The notes under the pieces were generated by a model. That model saw only the letters and a list, made by a program, of their open reading frames with translations, was not told where the DNA came from and ran no database searches. Below, piece after piece: positions 1-10,194 of a DNA stretch of 64,000 bases (positions are counted from its first letter, which is position 1; each line of letters starts with the position of its first letter). Both the position numbers and the translations under genes were made by a program. Source of the DNA: Fulvia fulva (taxonomy: Eukaryota; Ascomycota; Dothideomycetes; Mycosphaerellales; Mycosphaerellaceae). The DNA is taken from the NCBI RefSeq assembly GCF_020509005.1, contig NC_063014.1:3348001-3412000 (forward strand), read 5' to 3'.

Positions 1-870
1 CATTTAAGACATAGCTTACTATCAAGCTATTAGCTAATGCCGACCACTTTCCGTAAGAGAAGGACAACGTTACGTACGTCTTCTCCCTCCTTCGGGGAGA
101 CGCCGCGGCTTAGGTATAATACTATATCGATAACGCTACGTAGACTATCGGCTACCCGGACGTCCTTACCTTAATATAGGACCTCCGTGCTACCTTTAGT
201 AATCTAGACCGTAGAGCTACCGCCTAGAACGCTATCTATAACCTCCTCTAGAAGAACAAGAGCTTCGCCGAGTACCTCGCGGCCTTTAACCGCGATATCG
301 GGTTTACCGGCTATAACGAAGAGACTAAGAAGAGCACTCTCCGCCGTAGCTTATTAGTAGAGCTTCTTCGAGCCCTCGAGGATAAGGACGTCGGTACTAT
401 AAGCTTCCGTAAGCTCGTCGAGACCTACTAGCGCCTCGACTCTAATATACAATATACCGCCTCTCTCCTCGCTTCCCGTTCTTAAGGTCGTTAGCCTCGT
501 AGTCCCGGAAGCCACTTCGCTACTCTACTAGGCGCCGCCGCTCCTACGGCTTTCCCTCCCGTCTCTATAGGTAATACTATAGATCTTAGCGCTAGTACCG
601 CCGTCCCTCGAGTCTAGGGCCTCGTTAATAGTAAGCTTACTCCCGAAGAGAAGCTTCGCCGTCGCTAGGCCGGACTCTATACCTACTACGGCGGTCTAGG
701 CTATATCGTAGTTAACTATCCGTAGCTCGCTACCCGTAACGCCCGTAACCCGGTTCGCGGCGCTATCGGCGCTATCGAGCCTACTCCTACTACTCCCGCT
801 AAGTAGGAAAAAGCCTAGGTCTTCCTTATCGACGCGATAAAGACTAAGAATAACGTTTACCGAAAGTGAA
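1..870 (+). pseudogene. Gypsy-1 gag (RIP-degraded, 5' end outside window)
   Basis: Read with TAG/TAA as former Gln/Trp codons, one frame gives a Ty3/Gypsy Gag. It has the typical retrotransposon-gag helix region around 230-460 (key text NLLQKNKSFAEYLAAF) and a zinc-knuckle relic near 680-725 (YTYYGGLGYIVVNYP, a CX2CX4HX4C box with Cys and His changed to Tyr by G-to-A). Gag packages element RNA into virus-like particles. The start and 5' LTR lie left of base 1. Stops are spread throughout and CpA is almost absent, so it is dead. It runs into pol on the same strand after a short frame change near 860-890. The identification rests on motifs only. Confidence 0.8.
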
Positions 871-3800
871 GAGAGGAAAGAAGTTAAGGATCAATATAGT
901 ATAGCTAGACCTATACGACGAGACGGGTAAGGACTACGCTTATAAACCGTTCGTTACGAATGTAAATATCGGCTTAAAGAAACTCTCTTCTTCTAATCTT
1001 ACTCTTATAGATACTAGCGTACTAGGCGAGTCTTTTATAGACTATAAACTCGCGACCTCTCTTAACCTTGAACTATAGGAACTAAAGTACCCTCGTACCC
1101 TTAAACTCTTTAACGGTACCGAGACTACTACTAGTAAGATTACTTATATTATATATACGTCAATTACTCTCGGAGGCAAGCGTATGTCGATTACTAGCTT
1201 CCTTACGTCCCTACCGTATTAGAAGTTTATCCTCGGCCTCCCCTAGTTTAGACGATACTAATCTATTATCGACTAGACTTCCCTTACTATTAGCTTCCCT
1301 CTAGAAGCTCCTCCGGTACCTCCGCCTTCTCCGCCGCCTTAGCGCGGTCCTAAGTATACTAAGATCTTCTAGGTAAACGCCGCTACCTTTACTACTACTA
1401 CCGAGTAGCCTAAAGCTTAAGTCTTCGCCGCCTCTCTCCGCGATATCGATATCGCCCTCGAGAAGCTCGATAAGAAGCGTATACCTACCGACCCTACTAC
1501 GAAGGTCCCTCCTTAGGCATACTATATCCTCTATATATTCGATACTAAAGCCGTAGACGAGCTACCTCCTTATCGCCCTTACGACTATAAGATTAAGCTA
1601 GAAGAAGGTGTAGAGATACCGTTCGGACCGCTATATTCTATGTCCCGAGAAGAGCTTATCGTCCTTAAGAGATACCTCGAAGAGAACCTAAAGAAGGGGT
1701 TTATTCGAGCGAGCCGTTCTAGCGCTAGTAGTCCCGTTATATTCGTTAAGAAGCCCGGCGGTAGCCTACGCTTCTACGTAGACTACCGAGGCTTAAACGC
1801 TATTATAAAGAAGAACCGCTACCTAATACCGTCAATTTAGGAGACGCTCGAGCGCCTCTCTAAGGCCAAGTACTTCACTAAGCTCGATGTTATCGCTACG
1901 TTTAACAAGTTACGAATAGTAGAAGGATATAAGTATCTTATAGCCTTCCGTACTCGCTACGGGCTATTCGAGTCGCTCGTTATACCCTTCGGCGTTTATA
2001 ACGGGCCTAGTACCTTCTAGAACTTTATTAACGACATCCTTTAGGAGTTCCTCGATCAGTTCTATACTACCTATATCGACGACATCCTGGTCTATAGCGA
2101 GACTAAGGAGGAGCACCGCGAGCACGTCTATAAGGTCCTTTAGAAGCTCGTAGACGCCGGCTTATAGCTCGACATCGACAAGTACGAGTTTAAGAAGACC
2201 GAAGTCAAGTTCCTTAGTTTGATCATTACCGTAGACGGTATTAAGATAGACTAAGAGAAGATCGACGCTATCGTCGAATAGGATACTCCTACGAACGTTA
2301 AGGAGGTCTAGGGTTTCCTAGGCTTTACTAACTTCTACCGCCGCTTTATCTACGTATTCTCGGGCGTAGTACGCCCTTTAATAAAGCTTACGCGTAAGGG
2401 TAAGAAGTTTGCCTAGACCGACGAATACTAGGAGGCTTTTAACTTACTTAAAGCGAAGTTTACTAAGAACCCGCTCCTATAGCACTTCGATTTCGAACTA
2501 GAGACCCGTATAGAGACTAACGTATCTAACGGCGTAGTAGGCGGTGTCCTACTATAACGCCGCTCGCCTAAATCTCCCTAGTTACCTATCGCCTTCCTCT
2601 CTAAGAAGATGACCGCTACGGAGTATAACTACGAGATCTACGATAAGGAGCTTCTCGCTATCGTTAAAGCTTTTAAAGAGTAGCGCCCCGAGCTCGAAGA
2701 CTCTACTATACCCGTCTTAGTAAGCTCCGATCATAAGAACCTCGTCTACTTTATAAAGAGCAAGCTACTTAATCGTCGCTAGGCCCGCTAGAGCGAGTTC
2801 CTCTCCCGGTTTAACTTTATAATCTCGTACACGCCCGGTAAGGCCAACTCGATAGCCGACGCCCTTACCCGCCGCCTAAGTAACTCTCTAGTTGATCGAA
2901 GAGGGGGCTAGCAAATCGTAGAGTAATAAGTTATTAAAGAGTATAACCTCTCTTCCGAGCTTCGAGAGTACCTATCGAACGGCTAGCCTACGCTCGCCGC
3001 TTCCTTTACTACTCTCGTACTCGCTCCTACCTACCTTAACGAGAGTAATAATGAATCCGAGCCTAAAGAATACGCCTCGGACGCTAATGACTTAAACGAT
3101 AATAAAGAGGGCTTAGTAACGACCGAAGGCTTATCTAAATTAGACTTTAAGGGGTTTGATAATAAGGAGTAACCTAAAGGCATTATAGCACGAGTACGAA
3201 CAGCGTACAATACCGACCTAGACGCCTAAGAGTTAGTTTAGGCCCTTGAATCTAGCGCGAGGACATTCCCGGGCTTCTCGCTATCTAAGTACGAGCTCTA
3301 GGAAGGTATCGTCTACTTCCGTAAGAAGCTTTACGTACCGTAGCCTAAAGGCTCTAATATCCGAGCTAAGATTCTTTAAATCGTCTACGACTCCGCCTCT
3401 AGGGGTCACCTAGGCGTAGCTAAGACCTATAAGCTCCTCGCTAGGTATTAGTAGTAGCCGTATTCCTAGAAGGACGTCCGCCGCTACGTACTAAACTACG
3501 CTACTTATCGAAGAGCTAAAGCTAACCGCTACCGCCCCTACGGTCTCTTATACCCTCTCCCGGCTCCTAATCGTCCGTAGAAGTACATTACTATAGACTT
3601 TATTACCGATCTTCCCTACGGTAAGACCTTTAGCGGCGTAAAGGTAAAGGCCCTTCTAGTAATCGTAGACCGTTACTCTAAGGACCGGTATATAATCCCG
3701 TACTAGAGTATAACCGTAAAGGAGACTACTCGCTTATTCTACGAATTCGTCTAGCGATTTTAAGGCCTCCCGGATAGTATCACCTCTAATAGAGGCTCCT

Positions 3801-4760
3801 AGTTTATCTCGTACTTCTAGAAGCGTCTATATACTATCCTAGGCATTAAGTATAACCTCTCGACTAGTTTTTAGCTACAGACCGATAGCTAGACCGAAAT
3901 TACGAACGCTATCCTCGAGTAGGTCCTTCGTTACTTCGTCGACTACTACTAGAAGGATTGGCCTTAGTATATCCCTACGGTAGAGTTCGCTACTCGTAAC
4001 TAGGACTCGGAGACTACTAGCTACTCTCCCTTCTATACTACGAGAGGTTACTACCCTCGTATAGGTATAGAACTAGAAGAGCCTCTCCCGCCTACCGAAG
4101 ACGTAAACGAGTAAGTAGTAGACGAGTTTGCTACTATACTCTTATAGATCTATAAAGAAGTCTACGACGAGATAGTATACGTATAAGTAATCTACGAGGA
4201 TCAAGCTAATCGTCGTCGCTAGCTAGCTCCCGACTACTAAGTAGGCGATATAGTCTACCTTAACTCTAAGAATATTAAGACGGACCGCCCCTCTAAGAAG
4301 CTAAGCTAGAAGAACCTAGGTCCTTTTAAGATTACCGAGCGTATTAGTTTATACGCCTACCGTCTAGCTCTTCCTACGAATATGAAAATCTACGACGTCT
4401 TCTATCCCGTACGCCTTCGGCCGTCGGCTAAGGACCTATTCCCGAACTAAAACTAAGACATACTAGGTCCTCCCGATAAAGTAGAAGTCGACGAGCCGGT
4501 TAACCTACCTTCTAACGACTATACCGTCCGTAAGATCCGGGGAATCCGCGTAGAGCCTAACGAAGTTAAAGGGCTACCGCTAATTAAGTATAAAGTCGAA
4601 TAGTAAGGTTGCCCTAAGTAGGATACCTTATAGGAACCCATCTAATATATTATCTTTAATCGTTAAGCAATCGAAGAATACTACGCCCGCGTAGACGGCC
4701 TAGAGGTCAATATCGGTAGGCTTTCCGAATCTAAGCTCTTCGACGGGGCTTACTAATAGT
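871..4760 (+). pseudogene. Gypsy-1 pol: protease, RT, RNase H, integrase, chromodomain (RIP-degraded)
   Basis: Domains follow Ty3/Gypsy order. A protease-like box is near 1000. The RT begins around 1640 with an open 66-codon stretch ([20 protein letters not shown]), then [11 protein letters not shown] near 1875 and YIDDIL at 2071-2088. RNase H lies about 2500-2880 ([17 protein letters not shown], then SSDHKNL). Integrase has a HHCC relic from 3404 (GHLGVAKTYKLL, Cys changed to Tyr), D in TIDFITDLP near 3595, D-to-N in ITSNRGSQF near 3785 and E near 3895. A C-terminal chromodomain relic (VRKIRGIRVEP, then stop-interrupted KYKVE) spans about 4525-4690, which places it in the chromovirus branch. 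Dozens of TAG/TAA stops of the Gln/Trp type disrupt it. It is non-functional. Confidence 0.88.
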
Positions 4761-4850
4761 ATATCAACTATAATATTAGGCCTAGGCCTAGTACTAAAGC
4801 TAAATATCCTCGATATATAGAACTACTACGGCTTCGTAGGAACTTAGCTT

Positions 4851-4863
4851 TGTTTAGGGGGGG
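4851..4863 (+). other. Gypsy-1 polypurine tract
   Basis: A run ending in seven G residues (TTTAGGGGGGG) lies between the end of pol and the LTR. This is the expected plus-strand primer position for an LTR retrotransposon, and it marks the 5' edge of the 3' LTR. Confidence 0.65.
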
Positions 4864-5058
4864 CTACTATTATAGTCTCCCTATAGAGTATATAGAAGGT
4901 AGGGACAGAAGAGCCTTAGAGTACTTAGAAGTCGTTAAGAAGTGAAAGTCTAGCTTAGTATATAAGCGCTAAGAATTATATACCCCGTAATATTTACTAC
5001 GGGGAGGATTTACGAATAATCTCTATATAAGGCGAAAGATTTACAACTCTTATATATC
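4864..5058 (+). repeat. Gypsy-1 3' LTR (right boundary uncertain)
   Basis: Non-coding AT-rich sequence directly after the polypurine tract, RIP-mutated like the rest of Gypsy-1. The second LTR lies outside the window, so the length cannot be fixed by comparison. The right boundary is set only by the candidate LINE-A target duplication at 5059-5065; the LTR may have continued past the LINE-A insertion. It contains a perfect 7-bp stem (CCCCGTA at 4983-4989 with TACGGGG at 4998-5004, 8-base loop). Confidence 0.5.
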
Positions 5059-5065
5059 ATTATAG

Positions 5066-5282
5066 ATTGACTAGGACGAGGACCATTCAATCGATAGCCC
5101 TTATCAAGACGAGCAATCTACTCAAGCAGTAGCGACCCGCCTGCGCTGGCGGCGGCGCAATTGTGATACAAAAAAAAACCCCAAAACCGAGGTCCCCTTC
5201 CCCTGAAGGCAGACCCTAGAATTGCGGAGTTGCGGAGGACAACTGCCCAATTAGGAAGCGCGACCCCGAACAACAGCGAAGG
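5066..5282 (+). promoter_or_regulatory. LINE-A 5' UTR with probable internal promoter
   Basis: Non-coding leader of the intact LINE. It contains a GC-rich segment around 5138-5160 and an A run at 5169-5177 just before ORF1. Full-length LINEs need an internal promoter here. No specific core element can be assigned from sequence alone. Confidence 0.4.
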
Positions 5283-6632
5283 ATGGCAACCAACGAGAGC
5301 CATAGCCTTGCGAACATTCTGCACCAAGAGTCAAACCGGGGAACAAACCAAGAAAAAACCCAGGACACAAGCCAAGGCCCACTATACAGAAAGCAGAGGC
5401 CAACGACAAACAACACAGCGTGGACGACCCTATATACGGAGGCGGAGAACTTACTAGGGGATGACGAACACCCAGCCCGGGCATATAAGAACACCATAGC
5501 ACAGCTACTAGGAGCGCTAAAAGCGCTATCATACCAAATCCCGAAGACAATCCAACAAGTAACACAGAAGGCAGCCCAGAAACCAACTACATGGGCAACA
5601 GTAGCAGCAGGCAAGAATCAACCCCCTCCGAAGGAAAGTAAGGCGGTACGCCTATACATTACTGATCCGGCGGAGAAACAAGAAATCGCAGCCCTAACAA
5701 GCAAGGAGATTGTCGACAGAATCGGCCAAAAGGAGGTAGTTGGGGCGAGGGTAGAAGCAACAGGCGTAGTAAGACTCTTTACCGCACAAGAGTCTGATAG
5801 ACGAAAGCTGGAGACCTATAAGGAGTGGACTACTAAAGTCGCGAAGTCGGCACGAGTCTCCCACCAACAGTATACCGTCATCGCCCACGGGGTCCCTAGG
5901 ACATTCAAGGTCGAAGACCTTCCCCACCTCCAAGTACAGAACCAGAACACCTCCCCAGGAGTACGACTAACGAAGGCGGCATGGCTGCACAAGACAGTAG
6001 ACCGAGAAAAGACGCATTCATCGCTTATTATTTGGGTAGAGACAGCGGAACAAGCTAACCAGATATTAGACAATGGGCTATTCTGGAACTGCGAGAGAAT
6101 GGACACGGAGATCCATCAGAGCAGCCACAGGGTACTACAATGCTTCCAATGCCAACAGTACGGTCACATAGCCTCAAAATGCGGGGAGAAGACCCCAAGG
6201 TGTCCTCACTGCGCAGGCCCACACCAGGGAAGGGAATGCCCAAAAAAGGAGAGCAGGTGCGCATGCTGCGGCAGAAGGCACCCAGCGTATTCAAGCCAAT
6301 GCCCGGCTAGAATAGCAGCACAAGAACGAGCGAGACAAGCAAGGATCTCTACACCAGCTAGGTACCCCCAACGACAACAGGAGGGACCTACCGTGTACAA
6401 GGGCTTCGAGCCGAGCAAAAGGAAGAGGGCAGAAGAGACGAACAAGGGAACCCAACCGCAAACGCATCCACCTCCCGGTCGGCCTCGACACCTTGACCGG
6501 GCAGCCAACGAACTAGGCCAAATGCGAATCTTTGGGGCGCCCCAGCGGCCCCAGGGCCAGCCGGACAGCGAGATACAGGCTCAGGAGACACAGCAGGTCA
6601 GCACGGAAATGGACCTCACGGATAACGAATGA
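5283..6632 (+). CDS. LINE-A ORF1: Gag-like RNA-binding protein with three zinc knuckles
   Basis: An intact 449-codon ORF. LINE ORF1 proteins bind element RNA and form the ribonucleoprotein that is reverse transcribed. Residues 1-280 are polar and basic with no fold I can name. Three Cys/His knuckles follow: C287-X2-C290-X4-H295-X4-C300, C307-X2-C310-X3-H314-X4-C319, and a cluster at C326/C328/C329/H333/C340. The tail is Pro/Gln/Arg-rich. The ATG at 5283 is the first in frame after the leader. Its TGA (6630-6632) overlaps the ORF2 ATG (6629) as ATGA, which suggests coupled translation. Degraded homologues of this ORF occur in LINE-B, C, D and E in this window. Host control is probably by RIP or silencing, but this copy shows no RIP. 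Confidence 0.92.
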   Translation: MATNESHSLANILHQESNRGTNQEKTQDTSQGPLYRKQRPTTNNTAWTTLYTEAENLLGDDEHPARAYKNTIAQLLGALKALSYQIPKTIQQVTQKAAQKPTTWATVAAGKNQPPPKESKAVRLYITDPAEKQEIAALTSKEIVDRIGQKEVVGARVEATGVVRLFTAQESDRRKLETYKEWTTKVAKSARVSHQQYTVIAHGVPRTFKVEDLPHLQVQNQNTSPGVRLTKAAWLHKTVDREKTHSSLIIWVETAEQANQILDNGLFWNCERMDTEIHQSSHRVLQCFQCQQYGHIASKCGEKTPRCPHCAGPHQGRECPKKESRCACCGRRHPAYSSQCPARIAAQERARQARISTPARYPQRQQEGPTVYKGFEPSKRKRAEETNKGTQPQTHPPPGRPRHLDRAANELGQMRIFGAPQRPQGQPDSEIQAQETQQVSTEMDLTDNE

Positions 6633-9600
6633 TACTATACGACGACATCACTATCGTACAGTACAACGTAAACAAAAGTAGGGACAAGGTCCAGCGCCAC
6701 TTTCTACAAGAGCTAGACCCGCTACGGCACCACGTTATTGCGGTACAGGAACCATGGATCAACCCCTACGTAGGACTCCCAGCCACTTGTAATGACCGGA
6801 GATACCACACCGTAATCGCGGGCCAACGAGGCGTCATCCCGAGGACATGTATATACGTAAGCAAGACTATAGACCTTGAGTCGTGGAAGGTTATACTACC
6901 GCAGCAGGGCAACCTAGGAGACATAACATCAATCCAGATCGACACGACACAAGGCCCTATCCAGATCCATAACGTTTACAACCCGCCACCGCGGGGTCGG
7001 ACGAGTAGGGAACTAGGAACCCTCGCCCACCTAGAGCGGACCCTAAGCCAAGACACGAAGCAAGTACTCCTCGGCGACTTCAACCTCCACCACCCACAGT
7101 GGGGACTCGAATTCACTCCCCCGCACGCATTTCTAGGGGGGAAGCTACTGGACATAACCGCACGCTACGGAATGGCCTTAGTAACACCAAAGGGAACAGA
7201 GACGTGGAAGGCCCGTACTAGTGCAAGCACGATCGACCTATGCTTTCTATCACGAGAACTTGAAGAGAGACTAGTCCAATGCCGACCGAACTACGCGCTA
7301 GAAGCCTCCTCAGACCATATCCCTATCCAAACGACGCTAGGGGTGAAGGCGATAGAGGAGCCAGCAAACGAACCACGCCGTAACTGGAAGAAGGCACGCT
7401 GGGACGACATAAGAGGCTTCCTAATAGCGAACCTACCACAGCATAGAGAACTCGAGACGACAGCTCAGCTAGATCAAGCAGCGGAACAGATTACCTCGGT
7501 CATATGGCAAGCAGCGGAACAATACACGCCGTTACTCCGGCCCTCAACGCAGCAGAAGGCCTTCTGGACCCCTGAATGCTCTACGAAGGTAAGGGAGGCT
7601 AGAAGGGCAAGGCGACAGTGGACGAAGGAGCACACCCAAGAGACGTGGGAGCAATACTGCCACGCGACACAAGAGAAGAAGGCACAGATAAGACGCGATA
7701 AGCTGCAGGACTGGAGAGCGACGATCGGGCTCGTTACAGAAAACCCGGAACAGATGTGGAGACTTGCTAAATGGGCACGACTACCTGAAGAGCAACAAGC
7801 CCCTCACTTCCCCCCAATCGTAGACCGCGAAGGGATTGCCCAGGCTACGCCCCGGGGCAAGGCAAAAGCGTTAGCCGACCATTTCTTTTCGACGCAAGTA
7901 GAGGCAGACCTTACGGACATCGACCCGAGCACATACCCGGAACCCCTGGACATGGATTGGGCGGTTAGCCCTAACACAGTAACAGGAGTCATAAGTAAGC
8001 TAAAGGGACGAAAAGCCCCAGGCCCAGACAGGATACCAAACGTACTGCTAAAAGAGTGTAGAGAAGAGATCGCGCCGAGCCTTGCAAACCTATTTACCGC
8101 GTGCCTACGGCTAGGGTATCACCCGAAGCCGTACAGAGAGTCTATGACAGTAGTGCTACGCAAGCCACAGAAGGAAGACTATACTCAGCCCAAGTCGTAC
8201 AGACCAATAGCACTTCTAAATACGATAGGGAAGGTCCTAGAAAAGATAGTAGCCCAGAGACTTACGCAGCTTGCCGAGGACAACCACGTACTCCCAGCAA
8301 CACAGATGGGGGGAAGAAGCCAGCGATCGACACTAATAGCAATGGAGCTAATTACGGAGCAAATCCAGACCCTCTGGCACTACGGCAGGAACCGAGCGGC
8401 GTCCTTACTATCCCTCGACATCGCAGGGGCCTTCGACAACGTCTCACACCAAAGGCTAATACATATCCTACAGCAGAAAGGCATCCCCCAGTGGGCAACG
8501 TCGTTCGTCTTCTCCTTTCTCCAGGAACGGACGACATACCTAGTCCTAGGAAGGTACACGTCCGACCCGGTGAAGGCAGAGACTGGAATACCTCAGGGAT
8601 CTACTCTCTCCCCTATCCTGTTTCTAATATTTATGTCGGATCTAATCCCCCTACTCACCTCTCCGCAAACCTCAGCATCGGGGTTCGTAGACGATACAAA
8701 CATCCTAGCCTGGTCAGACTCGACAGAAGAGAACTGTCGCCTCCTTGAAGATAGGCACAAGAAATGCGAGGAGTGGGCAAAGAAGCATGGTGCCCGGTTC
8801 GCCCCTGAAAAGTACCAACTTATACACTTCAGTAAAGCGAGAACACACCATAATATGAAGGCGGCGGTAAGAATCCAAGGCTACGAGACCAAGCCATCAG
8901 CGGAGCTACGAGTACTAGGGATCTGGCTCGACCCGAAGCTAAGCTGGAATGTACAGATTAAGAAAGCCCAGAGTCGAGCGCAAGTCAATGAAGCCTCGAT
9001 AAAGAGGCTTACGGCATCTACATGGGGAGCAACATTCGACAAGGCAAGAGTAATGTATAAGGCGATCGTCAGACCAGCTATGTTGTACGGGGCACAGATT
9101 TGGGGAACAGGAGGCGCAGGCAAGCCGATCCCGAAACGGATAGAGCAACCCCTAAACAGGACACAGGCAGGCAACCTACGTAGGGTACTAGGCGCATACA
9201 AGACAACGTCAACAAGCACGGTAGAAATGGAGACAGGAATACCACCAATCGGCCAGTACATCCGGGGAATGAGAATTCAATACGCGGCAAAGACGACAGG
9301 TTACCTAGCACAAACCACGATCCAGGAGGCAAAGAATAAGATAGAAAGCCGCTACCGGAGAGGGGCAGGATATAGGACAAGCCAAAAAGAGGATGACCTT
9401 ACGACCTTTACGGCCGTACAGACAAGCACCGAATGGCTAGCACGAAAGGAGGAGGAGCGTAGGACTCGCCAGGCCGGCGGGAGCAAGGCTAAGACCCAAA
9501 ACCTAGCGGAACAGATAGCGAGCTGCCTATGGGAGCAGGACTGGAAAAGGAAGCCCCCTAAGACAACAGGCCCGATAGCGCTCCGAGCCTTCCAGAGACA

Positions 9601-9982
9601 CAATTACCAGCTATATAGGGACCTGACAAGGGCCGAAGCAAGCATAGCGATCCAAATCAGGTCCGAACACATTGGATTAAGGGCCTACCTGTTCAGAAGA
9701 CGCGCACTAGACATCTATAGCCCAGCCTGCCAGTGTGGCTACCCATCGCAAAACCCAGAACATATGCTACTACGATGCCCGCAGTGGGCGAGAGGCAGGG
9801 GAAATTGGAGGCACCAAGCGGGAAGGAGAGACTACAAGTCAATTATTAGGGACAAAGGCAACATTCGCCGAATCTCTCGGTGGATACTACAGCAGGGATA
9901 CCTCCAGCAGTTTAGCCTCGCGAGCGAGACGGAGGAGTGGATAGACAAGAGGCGGAAGCGAGGGGGGTTGCAGATAGGGTAG
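6629..9982 (+). CDS. LINE-A ORF2: endonuclease-reverse transcriptase
   Basis: An intact 1117-codon ORF that carries out target-primed reverse transcription. The N-terminal AP-like endonuclease spans about 1-235, with N14 (QYNVNKS), E41 (VQEPWIN), D150/N152 (LLGDFNLHH), D203 (STIDLCF) and D229-H230 (SSDH). The RT spans about 460-760: GRKAPGPDRIPN at 460-471, D597 in SLDIAGAFD, GIPQGSTLSPILF at 653-665, and catalytic FVDD at 686-689 (the common LINE form is YADD/FADD). A C-terminal knuckle lies at C1034-X1-C1036-X8-H1045-X4-C1050. I see no RNase H signature between RT and knuckle. All key residues are present, so the copy may be active. Closest in type to the fungal Tad1 clade. Confidence 0.94.
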   Translation: MILYDDITIVQYNVNKSRDKVQRHFLQELDPLRHHVIAVQEPWINPYVGLPATCNDRRYHTVIAGQRGVIPRTCIYVSKTIDLESWKVILPQQGNLGDITSIQIDTTQGPIQIHNVYNPPPRGRTSRELGTLAHLERTLSQDTKQVLLGDFNLHHPQWGLEFTPPHAFLGGKLLDITARYGMALVTPKGTETWKARTSASTIDLCFLSRELEERLVQCRPNYALEASSDHIPIQTTLGVKAIEEPANEPRRNWKKARWDDIRGFLIANLPQHRELETTAQLDQAAEQITSVIWQAAEQYTPLLRPSTQQKAFWTPECSTKVREARRARRQWTKEHTQETWEQYCHATQEKKAQIRRDKLQDWRATIGLVTENPEQMWRLAKWARLPEEQQAPHFPPIVDREGIAQATPRGKAKALADHFFSTQVEADLTDIDPSTYPEPLDMDWAVSPNTVTGVISKLKGRKAPGPDRIPNVLLKECREEIAPSLANLFTACLRLGYHPKPYRESMTVVLRKPQKEDYTQPKSYRPIALLNTIGKVLEKIVAQRLTQLAEDNHVLPATQMGGRSQRSTLIAMELITEQIQTLWHYGRNRAASLLSLDIAGAFDNVSHQRLIHILQQKGIPQWATSFVFSFLQERTTYLVLGRYTSDPVKAETGIPQGSTLSPILFLIFMSDLIPLLTSPQTSASGFVDDTNILAWSDSTEENCRLLEDRHKKCEEWAKKHGARFAPEKYQLIHFSKARTHHNMKAAVRIQGYETKPSAELRVLGIWLDPKLSWNVQIKKAQSRAQVNEASIKRLTASTWGATFDKARVMYKAIVRPAMLYGAQIWGTGGAGKPIPKRIEQPLNRTQAGNLRRVLGAYKTTSTSTVEMETGIPPIGQYIRGMRIQYAAKTTGYLAQTTIQEAKNKIESRYRRGAGYRTSQKEDDLTTFTAVQTSTEWLARKEEERRTRQAGGSKAKTQNLAEQIASCLWEQDWKRKPPKTTGPIALRAFQRHNYQLYRDLTRAEASIAIQIRSEHIGLRAYLFRRRALDIYSPACQCGYPSQNPEHMLLRCPQWARGRGNWRHQAGRRDYKSIIRDKGNIRRISRWILQQGYLQQFSLASETEEWIDKRRKRGGLQIG

Positions 9983-10187
9983 TCATCAGGGCAGGCCCAT
10001 GACACTAGCGTACCCCTAACAAGGGAAATTTAAGACGACAACGAGGAGGAAAAGACAGGCGGGAAGGAGGAGGGGTTTTCACCAACACGGTTTCCCCTCT
10101 ATATATACAAAAACAAGATAGCATAGCTGCATAGGCCAAAGGGCACTACAACAGCTTAATGAAATATCTATCTATCTATCTATCTAT
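9983..10187 (+). other. LINE-A 3' UTR and (TATC)n tail
   Basis: A 3' UTR of about 175 bp ends in a microsatellite tail of TATC units (about 10163-10187). Reverse-complement versions of the UTR and tail appear at 49294 and 55162 (GATAGATA followed by TTCATTAAGC). This shows that the 3' end is a fixed feature of the family. Confidence 0.8.
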
Positions 10188-10194
10188 ATTATAG

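Larger units (their letters stand above)
5059..10194 (+). mobile_element. LINE-A, full-length, unmutated Tad1-like non-LTR retrotransposon
   Basis: The element runs from about 5066 to 10187 and is flanked by a candidate 7-bp TSD ATTATAG (5059-5065 and 10188-10194). It has a 5' UTR of about 215 bp, two long intact ORFs, a 3' UTR and a (TATC)n tail. Unlike everything around it, it is rich in CpA and TpG, so it has not been hit by RIP and is probably a recent arrival. It sits between the Gypsy-1 3' LTR and a LINE-C remnant. Mutated or truncated relatives lie on the minus strand at 49294-52678 and 55162-55976. The short TSD leaves the exact 5' end a little uncertain; about 5066-5090 is plausible from the change in base composition. 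Confidence 0.85.

Noticed and set aside
5216..5614. Minus-strand open frame over LINE-A ORF1 (132 codons), and similar frames at 8881-9261 and 9078-9380
   Set aside because: Antisense shadows of the intact LINE ORFs; composition and overlap give no sign of independent coding.
8101..8748. 215-codon plus-strand frame inside LINE-A ORF2
   Set aside because: Alternative frame of the RT region; no recognisable domain, and the true frame carries the RT motifs.
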